DNA of 64,000 bases, from the NCBI GenBank assembly GCA_958496175.1, contig OY292274.1, forward strand, positions 682,001 through 746,000, written 5' to 3'. The stretch is from Sisyra terminalis (lineage: Eukaryota > Arthropoda > Insecta > Neuroptera > Sisyridae). Within the stretch, counting starts at the first letter, position 1, and every line of letters starts with the position of its first letter. The notes beneath the pieces are model-generated. The model saw only the letters and a list, made by a program, of their open reading frames with translations, was not told the DNA's origin and made no database searches. The translations under genes and the position numbers were made by a program. Below are positions 34,867-47,525 of the stretch, in pieces.

Positions 34867-37800
34867 TTATTAGGTATACTCATTTTCGGTAGGTGGTCAA
34901 TTCAAACTACTGTTTCAAAATATAAATTAATAAATATGAATAATGAAAAATGAAAAATGAAAAATAACAGATAGATTTTTCTTAATAACTGACACCAACT
35001 TCAAAAGTTGCGTAGACATATGTGCAACTAGTAGAGTTATTTTTTTGTTTTTTGGTGTCTTTTTGAAATTGGTAAATAAAAAATAAAATATTTTTCCATT
35101 ATTTGTAAAAACCGCAGTGGAAAAGTAATCAATAACATGCAATAATAAAACAGTTTAATTTATCTTATGCGTTACACGCTTCTTACGTTATCCATAAATT
35201 ATTGCATTAGTTTTACATAAATTATGTTTTCTCAAATTAAACTCAAAATTAGCTCAACTATTTCATATAAAAAATGTCTTTAACTATTGCTTGTGAGTCG
35301 TGTTCCTATTGATGAAGCTAAATAATATATTCTTGAAAATTCATTCAAACGAATTATGGAAAAAAGCGCATTTTCATTTTACGTCAACTGTATACAAGGT
35401 GGGTAGATTCAACAACCAAGTCAACGTGGGTTTATAATTAATCAAGTTATTTTACGCAAATTTCTTTAAAAATACTTTTTCATAGCTTTTTTTAACGAAT
35501 AAATTCGTTCTCGTGAATAAAAAAAAAATAGCTCACAAATGACAAAAAGCCAAAATGTAAAAACTGCGCAAGCTATCCTCCATTTGCAACCCCCTTTTTC
35601 CACCATCCACATATTTCTCATACGTATTAAGTACGTAACCAGTACATTTAATGTTGAAATTTTCGCATGAAAAGGCAAATCACGTTCTTGTACGAGAAAA
35701 TATTGCGACATAATAAAAATTTTATGAAAATATTCTATAGTAATGAAAATATTTTCGAGTCATTAGACTTAAAAATGAGGATAATATTTTCTCACTGATG
35801 AATGAATATTGATTTTAGATGGAATCATTGAAATGACAATAGTAATATTTATTTTTGTTTAGTTTTTCGCATGGTTGACGTGTTAATAATACGTATATGT
35901 AGACGGTTAATTCGATTTTATTCAGTTTTTATTTCACCGATCCAATACTGATCCATTATTTTTTTCCCCTAGTGCCACTACACCCATGCAACAATCACTT
36001 CAAATGTGGGATATATCTTCATCTTTTATTATTTACATATTTTAAAATTGTGCTTTTAAAAATATTCTTTTGTTTAAAATCCGCCTCAACAAGTATCACT
36101 AACCATACATAAGATTGAAAATACAAAATTAAATTACCTAAATCAAAATCTTTGCTAGCACATACCTACGAAAAATAACGTTCTTAAAAATACATCTTTT
36201 ATCTTAAACTAGACCTAAAGTACGGAAAATCACGAAAAACATAAGGCACTTAACTTTTCCGTATAGAATATTCATTTAATTTTAAAAACCATAATAAAAT
36301 GTATTAAATTTCTAATATTAGCATATAAGCTATACTTTACGTCGTTTATAAGAATAACCTAATAAATTATAACCAATTTTTACAGTAGGAAAAAACAAAC
36401 ATCTTATATAGTTTCTAGTTGTTTCAACAATTTCTATTAGATTAAAATTGAAAGGTATACTAAAGAAATATAGACGAAATTATATTGAAAAGCTTATGAT
36501 AAAATCCTGTAGTAAAATACCCATATAAATTTATAAATCCCTCTAGAGAATTAACTGTAGAAGAGCTTTCATAAAGCTTCTGAAAGAGCGGAAGAAATGG
36601 GTAAACTCAACCATGTCTAGCCAATAACTAGACTTTTCCCACAAGGAAATATTATAGGAATATATAGGTAAAGCATACTAAAGATCTTTATCATATTTGA
36701 AGCTAAAATAATTAGTACCGAGCTAGTGATTATATCGTCAAGCGATTTTTCAACACTCCATGAATCTTAAATAAATTTTTTATAATATAGCATCCATATT
36801 TAATCATTTTTCCCGAAGCAATTTTAATAATTTACGACTTAAATAGGAAAAAAACAACATAGTTCGAAGTTCAAATTAAAGTTATACCTATCTATAAAAT
36901 TGTAACTAGGATGAACACATATAGTATTTGGATAAGCTGGTTTGAAAGCACAGCAATGTAAAATAATTTTTACAGAAAATTCAAATTGTAATGAAGAAAA
37001 ACATATATACGAATTACCCTGGAAGCCTTCCAATGTGTTTATAATTCAAATTTTAAGCTAATGGTTAATTTTATTTGATTTATTTGAATAGTGGTGCAGA
37101 GAGGCAGTTTCTACAACGATATCTCCACTAACGCATATGTAAAGTTTGTATTCAATTACTCATGTTAATCGCTTCTATAGCAAACATTTCGTTATGTACC
37201 ATAAAGTACCCTCTTCTTCATTCCCGAATTTTCGTATCACATATCTACCGAAACTCATCCAATGTACTACAAGTGCACTAAAGCAACATTTTATATTATT
37301 ATTTGAAGAGCAACATTCTATTGTAGTTTATTATTAATGTACTTAACTATGAAGTTTAAATATTTTCTTCTTTTCTGAATAATATTTATTTGAAAAAGAT
37401 ATGAATAATTTTGAACTTTAATGAATGATACAAAGACCATTTTTTAAGATTTACCTAATATTATAATAGTATAAAATAGATTGATATGAATTTAGAAATC
37501 CAACATTTGTTAGTTTGTGAAATTAATCAGCTGGAAAATTTTAAGGGTAGGTACTAGCACGAAGTATAAATAACAGGAGAACGAACGCTGTATTACAAAG
37601 TTGTCCACAAAACCAGGGCATAGGGCAGAGGACTCTAGTGTACAAGTATACAATAGTATACAATAGTGTACAATAGTATACAAGTATGAATATAAGCGCC
37701 AAAAATATTTTAATATAATTCACAAGAGATTAATAATTTCAATGGAAAATTGTTTCCTAAACATAAGTAGAATTAAATAATAATGAATTTATGTTATATT

Positions 37801-40229
37801 AAAGGTATTAAATTATATGAAGAACATGAATGTGATGTTTTGACAACTTTAGCTTCAGTTTGAATTACAATAACAAAAAAGTGAACAACCAATAACAATT
37901 CAGAACATAAAGTTGGTCATGTTTCTTAGCGATAATGCGCTAATGGTAGCCGAAAAAATAACTAAAGCATGTGTGAATTTTTGAGGATACTTATTTTTCA
38001 GTAATCTCTTGTTTTGTTTCTTTCTGAATTTATGCGATCAGGCAGCTTTAATTAAATTAATTTCATTAAATAAATTTCATTTTTATTAAGGTCAAGACTT
38101 TAAGACTAAACTTCAAATCAATGATTAAAGTTTTTAACGTTTTTCATTCATTAACTTAGAATTCCAATGAACTTAAATTATATTTCCATATTGTAATAGT
38201 CAAAACTCCATAGAGTTCTAAAAATCAGCGCGTATCCCTAGAAAAATTTTACTGTTATTTTAATTGCTTTGAAACCCTTACTTATTAAAAAAAAGTTTCC
38301 TAGTACATCCTTTGAACTTTTAGGTGGACTAATTGTGATTTTTCGATGTTAATTACCGGACAATCACTGGTTACCTAATGTAGATAAATATAAGTCCTGG
38401 TGTTCATTAATTAAAGTGCTTCCTAGTTGTAACCACTGAGATGTAGACTAGAATAAACTTTGTCAAAAATATATTGAATATTATTTGGTCCTTCATATCT
38501 TAGCTCACATCAGCTCAGCAAGTCATTTTCAACCCTATTTCAACACCGATGTAGAAAGAAGAAAATATAATTTCTTTGTCAAGTGCTGTTCAATGGCAAT
38601 GTTTATAAATTGCACAAGTTTCCGTATTAGAAAACAAAAATGACGTCATCGGAAGTGCTTTAAAATGTGAATACCAAATTGAATATATATTCAGTCAAAT
38701 TGAATTTAAGCACAAGCATAAGTTGTAATAATAAGTGAAAATGTTACAATATACAATTGGGAACTGACCACTTTAGTCACGACGTCTGGTGGCCAAAAAA
38801 AGTACTAGTTTTTGTGTGCATTTTAATATACAACTATACCAAGTAGTTAACTAACATTAAATTAAAAATCAAATACAAATTTTTTAATTGCAGTGGAAGT
38901 TATTAAAATAAGATATTAACTCATAAATAATAAATAAATTAACTCATAGTTTAAAAAAAAAGTAGAGTTTACTGTGCAATAAATGATTATGATAGTAAAA
39001 TAGATGAAAATGCAGAAATAAGTTTTCTTGGTATATTCCAGTCTGGTAGCAATTTTGTTTAGTTTGGAAAGAAACTGATCCATGAATTTCGTGGGCATTT
39101 TTGATATGAGAACATTGTAAATAAAACGCTGTAATAAAATAATAACACAAACTCAATGTAAACTTATGAGCAATTTTTGGGTTGCACACAATACGTAGCC
39201 ATATTTTTTGAGACTTGCTTACTAGTCAGTTCTCAATAGGTACAGTACATAAGTAACTGTCAAATCAATTGTAATTTTAAATGAAAAATGATGATTTGAA
39301 AAAGATATTTGCGTTGAACACCAACTCAACTTCCACACCAACAATCAAAAATAAATGAGTGTAATTAATTTAATTATGCATTGATAACTTTTCACCTTAA
39401 TTAAACGAACAATATTGTTGGATAAATATCCAACAAAATTAGTATTGTAAATTCCATATTATAAAACCCATTCAACAAAAAAGCGTACAGAAATATGCAA
39501 AAACACTTAATCTGCTGCTCTGCAAACTTTAAGTTGATTTTCACGAGGATTTTCAATCCGTTTGATTTAATTTTTCCATAAAAGAAAAATCATGTAAAAA
39601 GCTTTCAATTAAAATCAAAATACTCTTATTGTTATTGTATAATACTCTTATGTAAATACTATTATCGTTTGAAACCGAACATGGACATTCCTTTCTGTAG
39701 TGAAGTACTACAAATTAAGTAGGTATAAACTGAATTAATTAAGAGATAAATGAAAAAAAAAAAAACAAGAGCATTGGTGGAGTTCAATCATACACCAGTC
39801 ATAAATTCATTAAAATTGGTTTATATGGTTAAATAATTATTATTGGTAAATATTTTAGTGGCCTACAAGATGGTGTTTCAAAAGTTATGAATGATGTTTT
39901 ATGATACAGCTCAAAAATTATGGTGATATTTTTACAAATTTCTTCACATGGCTTAAGGATGTTATAGAGGTATATCAAAATGCTACCAGACAACTAAATT
40001 GCAATTTAAAAACACTATGACTTTACAAGTAATCTTATGAAGATTCGGTATTTTTTATTATTTTATTATTTTTAATTTGTAAAAAAAATGTTACCAGGCA
40101 TTCCAAACTTTTAAATATGTGGTTTAAACTTTAGAGAACTAATTTGATATAAGATTATTTGAATTCACAACACGGTTATTAAGAAATAAATTAAAAACAA
40201 ACCGAAAATGTGCTAAATTAATACTTGTA
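34867..40229. other. AT-rich region without recognisable gene
   Basis: Holds a short tandem repeat at 37639-37687 (listed) and, at about 39945-39975, ggcttaaggatgttatagag, an isolated match to the far end of the 620-bp repeat. Short Phe/Leu/Ile-rich frames (34927-35142, 35466-35711, 36839-37033, 38916-39189 and others) look like chance. It may be a 5' intron of mnb. Confidence 0.45.
37639..37687. repeat. Minisatellite, five ~10-bp tacaatagta units
   Basis: Consecutive tacaagta / tacaatagta / tacaatagtg / tacaatagta / tacaagta units with single-base variants. Confidence 0.8.
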
Positions 40230-40724
40230 TACGAAAGTGCGACAGGACTGTCGTCAGCTGAGACGTATCGGTTGTATATAATACAAATTGTGTTAGTACA
40301 TTTGGTTAGATAAAAATGAAACGCATAATTTATCTTTGTCATACTCATGAGTGCATAGTATAAAGCGGAAAAGGATGAAATACATCAAATAATTTATTCT
40401 CAAAACGTTGAGAATGTCGCGCATGCTCACTCACATCATGTAAGAGAGACATACTAAAGTCGCCAACGCTTCCAATCTATAAATTCAAAAGCATTATCAC
40501 GTTTCCATTATTTTATTTGTTGTTGAATTATTACTTTAATTTTTATTTTGTCGATATAATTGTCTTAAAAACATACTTATTTAATGTTTTATTTATGATT
40601 TAATCATATTAAAAAATTCTACATTTATAACTTATGAGTATCAAATCAATAATATTCTGATTTGTTTAGATGTAATCAAGGCATGTTCAGTTCCAAAAGT
40701 TAGCTGAAAAATTTCTATATTTTT

Positions 40725-41846
40725 GAAGTGTAACCTTCTTTAGCATCGTTGTGACTTAAAATTTTATGAAACGGAAACGGAAAGCAGCAATAAAAAGAAA
40801 AACATATACATAAATCTATAAGATTGAACATGAGAGAGAATGAGGTAAGAAACATTAGTATTTCTTATAGTTGTGCGCGCCTGCGAATAATAGCGACCAA
40901 TAACAATCATGTTAAATTACTTATTATAATTGTGAGCATAAAAATTTCATTATTTTAATAAAATTAATTTTCAAGTTTGCCGTAAATAAATACGGATTAT
41001 TGTCATAATTATCAAAAAAAAAAGTAAAAAAAAACAAGGCTATAAAGACGTCAAAAGGTTCAACAGAACGTGTTCTAAAATTTCGGGCACGTCGAAAAGC
41101 ATTATTAAATAAGACAAATAATAGTTCTTATACGTTTAATAATGATTCAACTGTGCAAAATAGTGAAAATGATGCTAGTAAGTACTTAAATATTTTCTAA
41201 CCGCATATTTCGTCCTTAATCACGAAATTTCAACAAAATAAAAGCTATTTTAAAATTAATTCTGATATCACATAATATTACGAACTGTTTTTCATGTGCT
41301 ACTCAAATGAATGCACAGCCGACTCCTTAGGTACTCACAATTTCGTCGAAATAAAGTTGCTCATAAAGAATTTCGTTAACAAATTTTTAACAATATGTTC
41401 GGTCATAATATGTGCTCCTTTTATGAATGATTGTGATTCCAACGAAATTTAAAACCACAACGTCCAGCACATGAAAATATTTTATGGATAATAATTAAAA
41501 ATTCTAATGCAAATGATAATATTTTACTGTGCTGCACGTATTTTCAAGCAATCGAGAAAAATGTAATTCCAACGATGTCCAAATACAATAGTTTCAAATA
41601 TTAAACGATACCTGCATCTTTACCACCACTGGATTTATTTCATACTTCCATTATCATAAGCTCTCGTACCATTTATCGAAAATGCAAATTTGGATTCAGG
41701 ATAAATTTATGTAATATATATGTTAATAAATCGTAAAATAAACCCTGCAATTATCCTACTTATAAACTCTTACATTCGTCTCAATATCTTGAAGTTCTTC
41801 TTTTTTGAAGGTTTCACTTCTACCGCGTGTGAACTGCACACATGTG
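40725..41846 (+). mobile_element. 1.1-kb insertion with gaagtg..accttc inverted ends
   Basis: Begins gaagtgtaaccttc at 40725-40738; the reverse complement (gaaggtttcacttc, one mismatch) lies at 41807-41820, followed by taccgcgtgtgaactgcaca before the host repeat resumes in a T run. Interior composition differs from the host repeat and includes a GC-richer gtgcgcgcctgcgaataata segment. One open stretch (41015-41168) looks like a coding exon. Class unknown. Confidence 0.5.
41015..41168 (+). pseudogene. Possible transposon coding exon, basic region
   Basis: An open frame reads KKVKKNKAIKTSKGSTERVL, then KFRARRKALLNK and an Asn/Ser-rich stretch, and meets a consensus donor (gctagtaagta) at about 41168. 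The basic RARRKALL block is suggestive of a DNA-binding or nuclear-targeting segment at the start of an element-encoded protein. No start codon is clear and no downstream exon was found. This is inference from composition and the splice site only. Confidence 0.3.
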
Positions 41847-42034
41847 TTTTTTTTGTTTTTTCTTATTTTGTTTAAAATTTTTGGTGAATTTTCCGATTTT
41901 TCTTTAAACTATTTACAGTTTCTTAAGTAGCGACCTATTTATTTGACTCATGATACGTCATACGACGCAATTATTCACGAATTTCTATTTTTATGTACGT
42001 TTATCTCCGATCGCATCTCCATAACATTCTTAAA

Positions 42035-43194
42035 AAGTAATTTAGAAAATGTTCATTAGTGTACGCAATTTTTAATATTAAAAGTAATTGATAAATTGTA
42101 AATGTTAAAACTATGTAAACTACAATAACGACTATTCAGATATAGAGCAAATCATAACATTGAATGAAATTAAATAAAAATATATTCAATCAAGCTGGCG
42201 TATGGCACCATATTAACTTAGTACCATTGTTATTTCAAAAGGGGTTGAATTTTCCAGCATATGTTTATATAGCCAACCGCAGAAATAGATTTTTCAATTT
42301 ATTTTCCAACCTCCATGTGCACAAATCACACAAACATATCCTTTTTAAATTATCTTCAAAAACAAATAAGAAGTCAAAAGCGAGAAAACGAACTCAAGAA
42401 CGAACAGAAGCACATGACAAGTAGAAGATGAGAAGAAGCGGCGAAATGAGAACTGAATGGGAACACAACACATGGATTGTCTGGACCCCAAGATTTGTTA
42501 GTGACAGTTCACGATCGGTCGAGCGATCACCTTCCTATAACTACATATCTGCTGTAAAAACTATCCCAATTGCAATACCGAACGATCATTTTAGGTTCAA
42601 TGACTTTCTTTACCTTAAACTTTTTAATCTTTTGATAAGACGTCGCACACTTACTATGTGAAACTTCACTAAGCAATACTATTCGCAAACATCCGTACTT
42701 AATCATTTTTAATCAATTTTTCCATTCCCTAAAGAATACACACATACATGCACAAACATGATATATACATATAATGTATCCACTCGCTTCGAGACTTGAT
42801 GATGAATAGTTTCCATTTTTTTTTATTCCCTTTTACTTATTTTCTTCGTCGAAAATAAATCCAATCGTAAATGATCAGTTCAGTACAGTATATAAAAATC
42901 TCCACTGTCATTGTTTGTGATTTACCAACACAATTCAATGTTATCTTGTCTTCAGGGTAAATTGATTTTTTTCAACTTTTCAAATTAATTAATAGTACCG
43001 ATTTAACCGTTAATCGTATTTAACCATATACCATACCTTCTTTCAAATTTAGGGCTTGATACACATCAAACGGAAAATGTAAGGAAATTCATTTATAAAA
43101 ACAAGATATGTTGAGTATTAATAAATAAAATCAATACTGATCTACCAATGAAAGAAAAAGTGACGGAATATTTAATTTTCAATTTAATTACGTG
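42035..43194. other. AT-rich region, two unexplained plus-strand frames
   Basis: Adjacent frames at 42164-42424 and 42428-42661 are richer in Arg/Lys/Ser than the local background (SKARKRTQERTEAHDK, then MRRSGEMRTEWEHNT). They lie in different registers with four bases between. No family is recognised; they could be a decayed element. Confidence 0.35.
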
Positions 43195-43795
43195 CACAAC
43201 CATTCACAATACATCATTCCACCCTAAAAATCAAAAAATGACAGCTTACAGCAATCTCATAATGTACAAAGCGATCAAGTTCCCTCTTAACATCAAAGCA
43301 CGTGAAAAATTCAATGTAATAAAACAATGGCCGTAACCAACGGAGACAAGAATAAAGAACAAGTACATAAAATCAAATTTCAACAAAATACTTGCAATTA
43401 CAATCGCCAATTTCCTAAAGAAAAATAATATTAGCACCGCATTTTCGACAAATAACATCCTAAGAATTCGCAAACAATACGAAAACACCTAAATCATACC
43501 AGAAAATAAAACAAGAATATATCAAATTAAATGCGGTTTATGTGAAAAATTTTATATTGGCCAAACTAGTAGATCTTTCGGAGCTAAATACAAGGAGCGA
43601 ACACAGAAAACCAGGTTCAATGGTTTCAAATTTTAGAAAACATTAATGCGGCTTAATCTAAATGCATCAATATTTAAGCCTCTACGTATTTGCAATAAGG
43701 GATCACATATAAATACGCTGGAAGTATCTGAAATATATAAAGCCTACATATCAACCTTGATCCTTAACGACAAATTTTGTACAACAAACACCTTG
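43195..43795 (+). pseudogene. Penelope-like retroelement, C-terminal part with degenerate GIY-YIG endonuclease
   Basis: Frames read in order HNTSFHPKNQKMTAYSNLIM / YKAIKFPLN (after the reverse transcriptase thumb in Penelope proteins), a linker, NNISTAFSTNNILR, then RIYQIKCGLCEKFYIGQTSR and SFGAKYKE, and finally NKGSHINTLEVSEIYKAYI. This order (Cys-x2-Cys within Y-x-I-K-C-x2-C, YIGQT-R-SF, LN-LE-EIYK) is characteristic of the Penelope GIY-YIG domain. GIY has become RIY, and several stops and frameshifts interrupt it, so it is inactive. The reverse transcriptase core upstream is not recognisable. Confidence 0.75.
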
Positions 43796-44124
43796 TATTA
43801 TAAAATATTATATTGTTTTAGAAAAAGAAAATTGAAGTTTGTTTTAAGTAGCTTTTCCTAACTTTTTTAAACCGTCTTACAACAAAAAAAAGACAGTTTC
43901 TTGTGTTAAGAAACGCCTCTATTGGGGCAGTGATGGTCCTGAATTTAAATCTAGTAGTTAAAGAAATCAAAAATTAATTAGATTCATAAAATTCTATACT
44001 CACTAAGAACCAAAGATGCTGTGCAAGGACAGCAAATCAATTTAAAGAGTGTTTCAAGAAAGATGTCAGTGTTCAATAAAACATGGTTTTCTGGAAAATA
44101 TATATTTGGCAATTATGTATGAAA

Positions 44125-44800
44125 CATTTTTTTTTTAATGGCCACCACGGCTTTGCTTGTATTTGCATATTCTTTTGTTCATAACTTTATTGAATACATG
44201 TGGTGGTATTTCATTGATACAGTGCCTAATTTCGGCTTTCGATGATTGCAGGCTTATTGGCATAAACCTATAACTTCAGATAATCCCACAGCCAGAAATC
44301 TAAAGGTGTTAAATCTCAAGAGCGTGAAGGTCAATTTTGGTCATCAAATTGAGGAATGACACGACCAGGAGCAAACTGGTGCAAGATCGTCAATGTTTCA
44401 CGGGCGATATGGTATGTGGATCCGTCCTGCTGAAACCACATGTCGTCAAGATCAATAGCTTCCAAATGAGGCACAAGAAACTATTATCATACCACGATAA
44501 CTTTCGCCATTCATCGTTACTGCATTACCTTCTTCGTCTTCGAAAAAAAACGGTCAAATTATTCCTCTAGAACATAATGCACACCATACAGTGACCCGTT
44601 GTGGATGCATTGCTTTCTGATGAATCATTTGTGGATTTTCAAAGTTCCAAATGCAACAATTTTACTTATTTACAAAGTCATTGAGGTGAAAATGGCCTCA
44701 TTACTGAAAATGATTTTGTTTGCAAAATGAGCAGGTTGCTCAAGGATCCAATTGGTGAATTCCCTTCGCTGTTCATGGTCTACTATTTCATGTTTACTAA
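44125..44800 (-). pseudogene. IS630/Tc1-mariner superfamily transposase remnant
   Basis: Read on the minus strand in several frames: LEQPAHFANKIIFSNEAIF, FFFEDEEGNAVTMNGESYRG, LEAIDLDDMWFQQDGSTYHI, LTILHQFAPGRVIPQFDDQN, DLTPLDFWLWDYLK, VYANKPAI. This matches a transposase type common in insects and often annotated as Tc3-like, with VNG-RYR-M, DMWFQQDGA-CHTA and DLTPLDFFLWGYLK blocks. The catalytic Asp residues of the QQDG and TPLDF blocks are visible. Stops and frameshifts make it dead, and the N-terminal DNA-binding part is not seen. Confidence 0.75.
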
Positions 44801-46035
44801 CTCCCATCTGTTAACTTTCGATTTATTACATCATAATCATGTGACATTATGACTGTCAAACATGGCACGCAATTCGAATATTGCGTTCTTATTGAAACAT
44901 CTTTTATATAAACATGCACGTATACAATAATATGTAGGTAACTTTAACTTAAAAATTCATTAGGGCAAATCTACAAAGTATTACTATAGTAGGTATTGGA
45001 GTAAACTCGAACACTCAACTTTATAGCTGTCGTAAACAAAAATAATTTAACGTATTTTTGAATTTTAGCTAACATTGTTATCATGAAAATCACTATAGAT
45101 GTTTCGCTATATTGGCCAATTTCTTTGAAAGTGGTGTATCCAGTTTTGAATAAAGTTATTTAATGACAATAACCATCATTTCTATACATCAAGTTTTCAA
45201 GAAAACTCTTAGCATTTTGTCAGCAAAAATTTACGTCGTTAATGAAATACAAATTCAAATGCCAAATTTTACAAACTTTAAATGAAATATTTGTGTGCCA
45301 AACTGACGAAGTCATGACTACCATTAAGTACACGGTTTCATAACCTTTCTCTCTAGGAATGCGAGAGAAGCCTCCAACAAAATAAATACTTATGAAATTT
45401 TTGGTAATAAAATTTGCAAAAATGTATTCTTCTACACTTAAAAAAAACATACGCATTTTTCAATGGGGTGTGGAAGTCTAATTTTCGGATTCAAAGGGAT
45501 GCGGCTCACTTAAAAAGTTAAGAAACACTGATCTAGTAAAATATAAAGTGAACTTAAATACCTACTACACTTTAAAAGAAATTTTTTTTGCTCGATTGTT
45601 GAAAAGACATTTTTCAATGTTACTTTGATACTTGTTACCTAAACCATTGTTAGTTTTAATTGTACATTTTATAATTGCATTATTGAATTTAAAGATGTGT
45701 GTTATAATTTGCAGAAAACTTAATGTTCAACGTTAATACTAGGCACGCTAAAAAATAATTTAAAAAAAAATAAACATTGATTTCCTAGTGACTTTTTCAC
45801 GTAATATGTAGGGAAATTCAAAAGGAAAAAGTCCAAGTATAAAATATGAAAAAAGCACAACTTTAAATGAAAAAAAAAAATATATGTATTCAAGATCTTG
45901 CACAATCGGAAAAGCATCATATACCATATGAAAAACCAATAGTATACTAGTAGTCAAGTTGATTGCTATGTGGATCAGTGAGTACTGAGTTCAAATTCCA
46001 AGCAAAAATGTATTTCTTGATTTACTATCATTCTA
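44801..46035. other. AT-rich region with one hAT-like terminus
   Basis: About 45455-45526 ends ...aagttaagaaacactg, the reverse complement of a typical hAT end (CAGTGTTTCTTAACTT). The partner end was not found. Frames at 45720-45957 are Phe-rich and overlap in two registers, likely chance. Confidence 0.4.
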
Positions 46036-46346
46036 GAGCAGAGGTTGCCAAACCTTTATAATCATCATTGGCCTGTAAATAATTTTTGAAATCTCTCATC
46101 AATCTTCATAAAAGTAATTTTCAATTAATTAAAATACAACTATTAGAATTCATATTCTTATTTTATGATATTAAACATTTATTGTGGGTAGTACGTAAAA
46201 CTGTTTTCATTGAAATAAATATAAATTTCTTTAGGTAAGTTAGGTAAGTGTTATTTGTATATTAAAAACTTCTTTTCCTTCAACCCTCAATCGAGCGTCT
46301 AAATCAAATCAAATCGACCCCCCAATAATCGAACACTTGGCAACCG
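46036..46346. mobile_element. hAT-like non-autonomous element or fragment
   Basis: Left end cagaggttgccaaacc and right end ...acttggcaaccggg form short inverted termini (ggttgccaa shared) like those of hAT elements. Interior AT-rich and non-coding. TSD not resolved. Confidence 0.45.
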
Positions 46347-47337
46347 GGATTTTAGAATTAAAGATTAATTCTAATGTTAAAGATTATAATAACACCTACT
46401 AATAAAATAAGGGGTTAATACTGTAGTAAAAACATATATCTACTTAAAGATGAAAATATAAAACGAAGAATAAGAAAATTGAGAAAATCCAACAAAAAAA
46501 TAAAGTCCTCTCTTTCATATAAATGCATATCAAATTGCGAATGAAATGCAATAATAATAATATAGAAAAATAAGAAAAGGTAAAAATTCAGTTTCACATT
46601 GAAAAATACTCCTGGGGGGAGACTGAATGAAACCACAACTACTGATATCAAGCATGATACGCTGTAATACTCGGTAATAGAATTGTCGCCCGAATGCACT
46701 GACTCTTATTCCAGAGGCAAAGAGCTAAACTATGAACTATGCGCCTCCCGACTTGTACGCTTTTGCAACCCTAGATTGCGATTTTTCATTCTCCTGAAAA
46801 CCAGCATTATCTCACATGTATATGTACAATAGACGTTCGTTTACTCCCACGTTCGGCCTTCATTTTAACTTCACCTCCCAAATAATTATATTCCTATATG
46901 AAAAGGTCAATGTTCCAGTCATTCAACCCTTTAATCCCAAATGGGTATATGGTATACTATATACCTCCATATTCTTAAAAAAATTATGAAAATCTACTTG
47001 TTTAAACTTTTCTCAGAACTACTTTTACCTGAAAAAAAATTAAACTAAACTAAATAGCATTTTATGAAATTTATTGATAGTTTTTACTAATTTGTGTCCA
47101 CGTCATTATTTATGTTGCAAAAATATAACTATATAAGTTAAATGTAAAAAATCGATAAATATTTGTCTGCAACAAGAAATGCAGAAGTAAACTTCCCGGA
47201 AAATATTATTCATTAGTTCAGTGTTTTATTTATTTATTTTTAAATGGAACAAATCGGGGGTGGATAATGACAAAATATTGTTTAATACAACACATTTCAT
47301 TGGTTTCCTGACTTTTTCAGACGCTAATACACAATTT
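46347..47337. other. AT-rich spacer
   Basis: No gene seen. A GC-richer patch at about 46680-46790 has no recognised content. The minus frame at 46415-46699 is Phe/Ile/Leu-rich and unsupported. Confidence 0.45.
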
Positions 47338-47525
47338 AAATGTCAATTGTCATGATGTTACCTTAATAATTATAATGGTAGTTACGATGTATTTCGATAT
47401 TAATAATTTAATATTAAATACTAATTTAATTATTTAATCTTAACATCGAAGTACATATACAATTAAAATTTTGAGTTTAGGATAACATCATAACACTAAT
47501 ATAACATCATAGGTAATTGACATTT
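47338..47525. mobile_element. 188-bp MITE
   Basis: Imperfect TIRs aaatgtcaattg..catgatgtta (47338-47360) and taacatcat..aattgacattt (47502-47525). The AT-rich centre can also fold back on itself. No coding capacity; duplication not clear. Confidence 0.55.

Larger units (their letters stand above)
40230..42034 (+). mobile_element. 620-bp unclassified repeat, copy 3, split by a 1.1-kb insertion
   Basis: The left part, 40230-40724, carries the tacgaaagtgcgaca end and all inner landmarks; the right part, about 41847-42034, resumes with the tttcttattttgtt block and ends ctccataacattctta. Between them is a separate insertion (40725-~41846). The minus frame at 40139-40348 reads through the repeat's outer end and is not convincingly a gene. 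Confidence 0.65.

Noticed and set aside
42164..42661. Two adjacent basic plus-strand frames as one broken gene
   Set aside because: They are in different registers with no homology I can name and no splice signals joining them; kept only as a note.
45940..46020. gctatgtgg...gagttcaaattcc as a tRNA or SINE head
   Set aside because: Only a B-box-like word is convincing; no cloverleaf and no second copy were seen.
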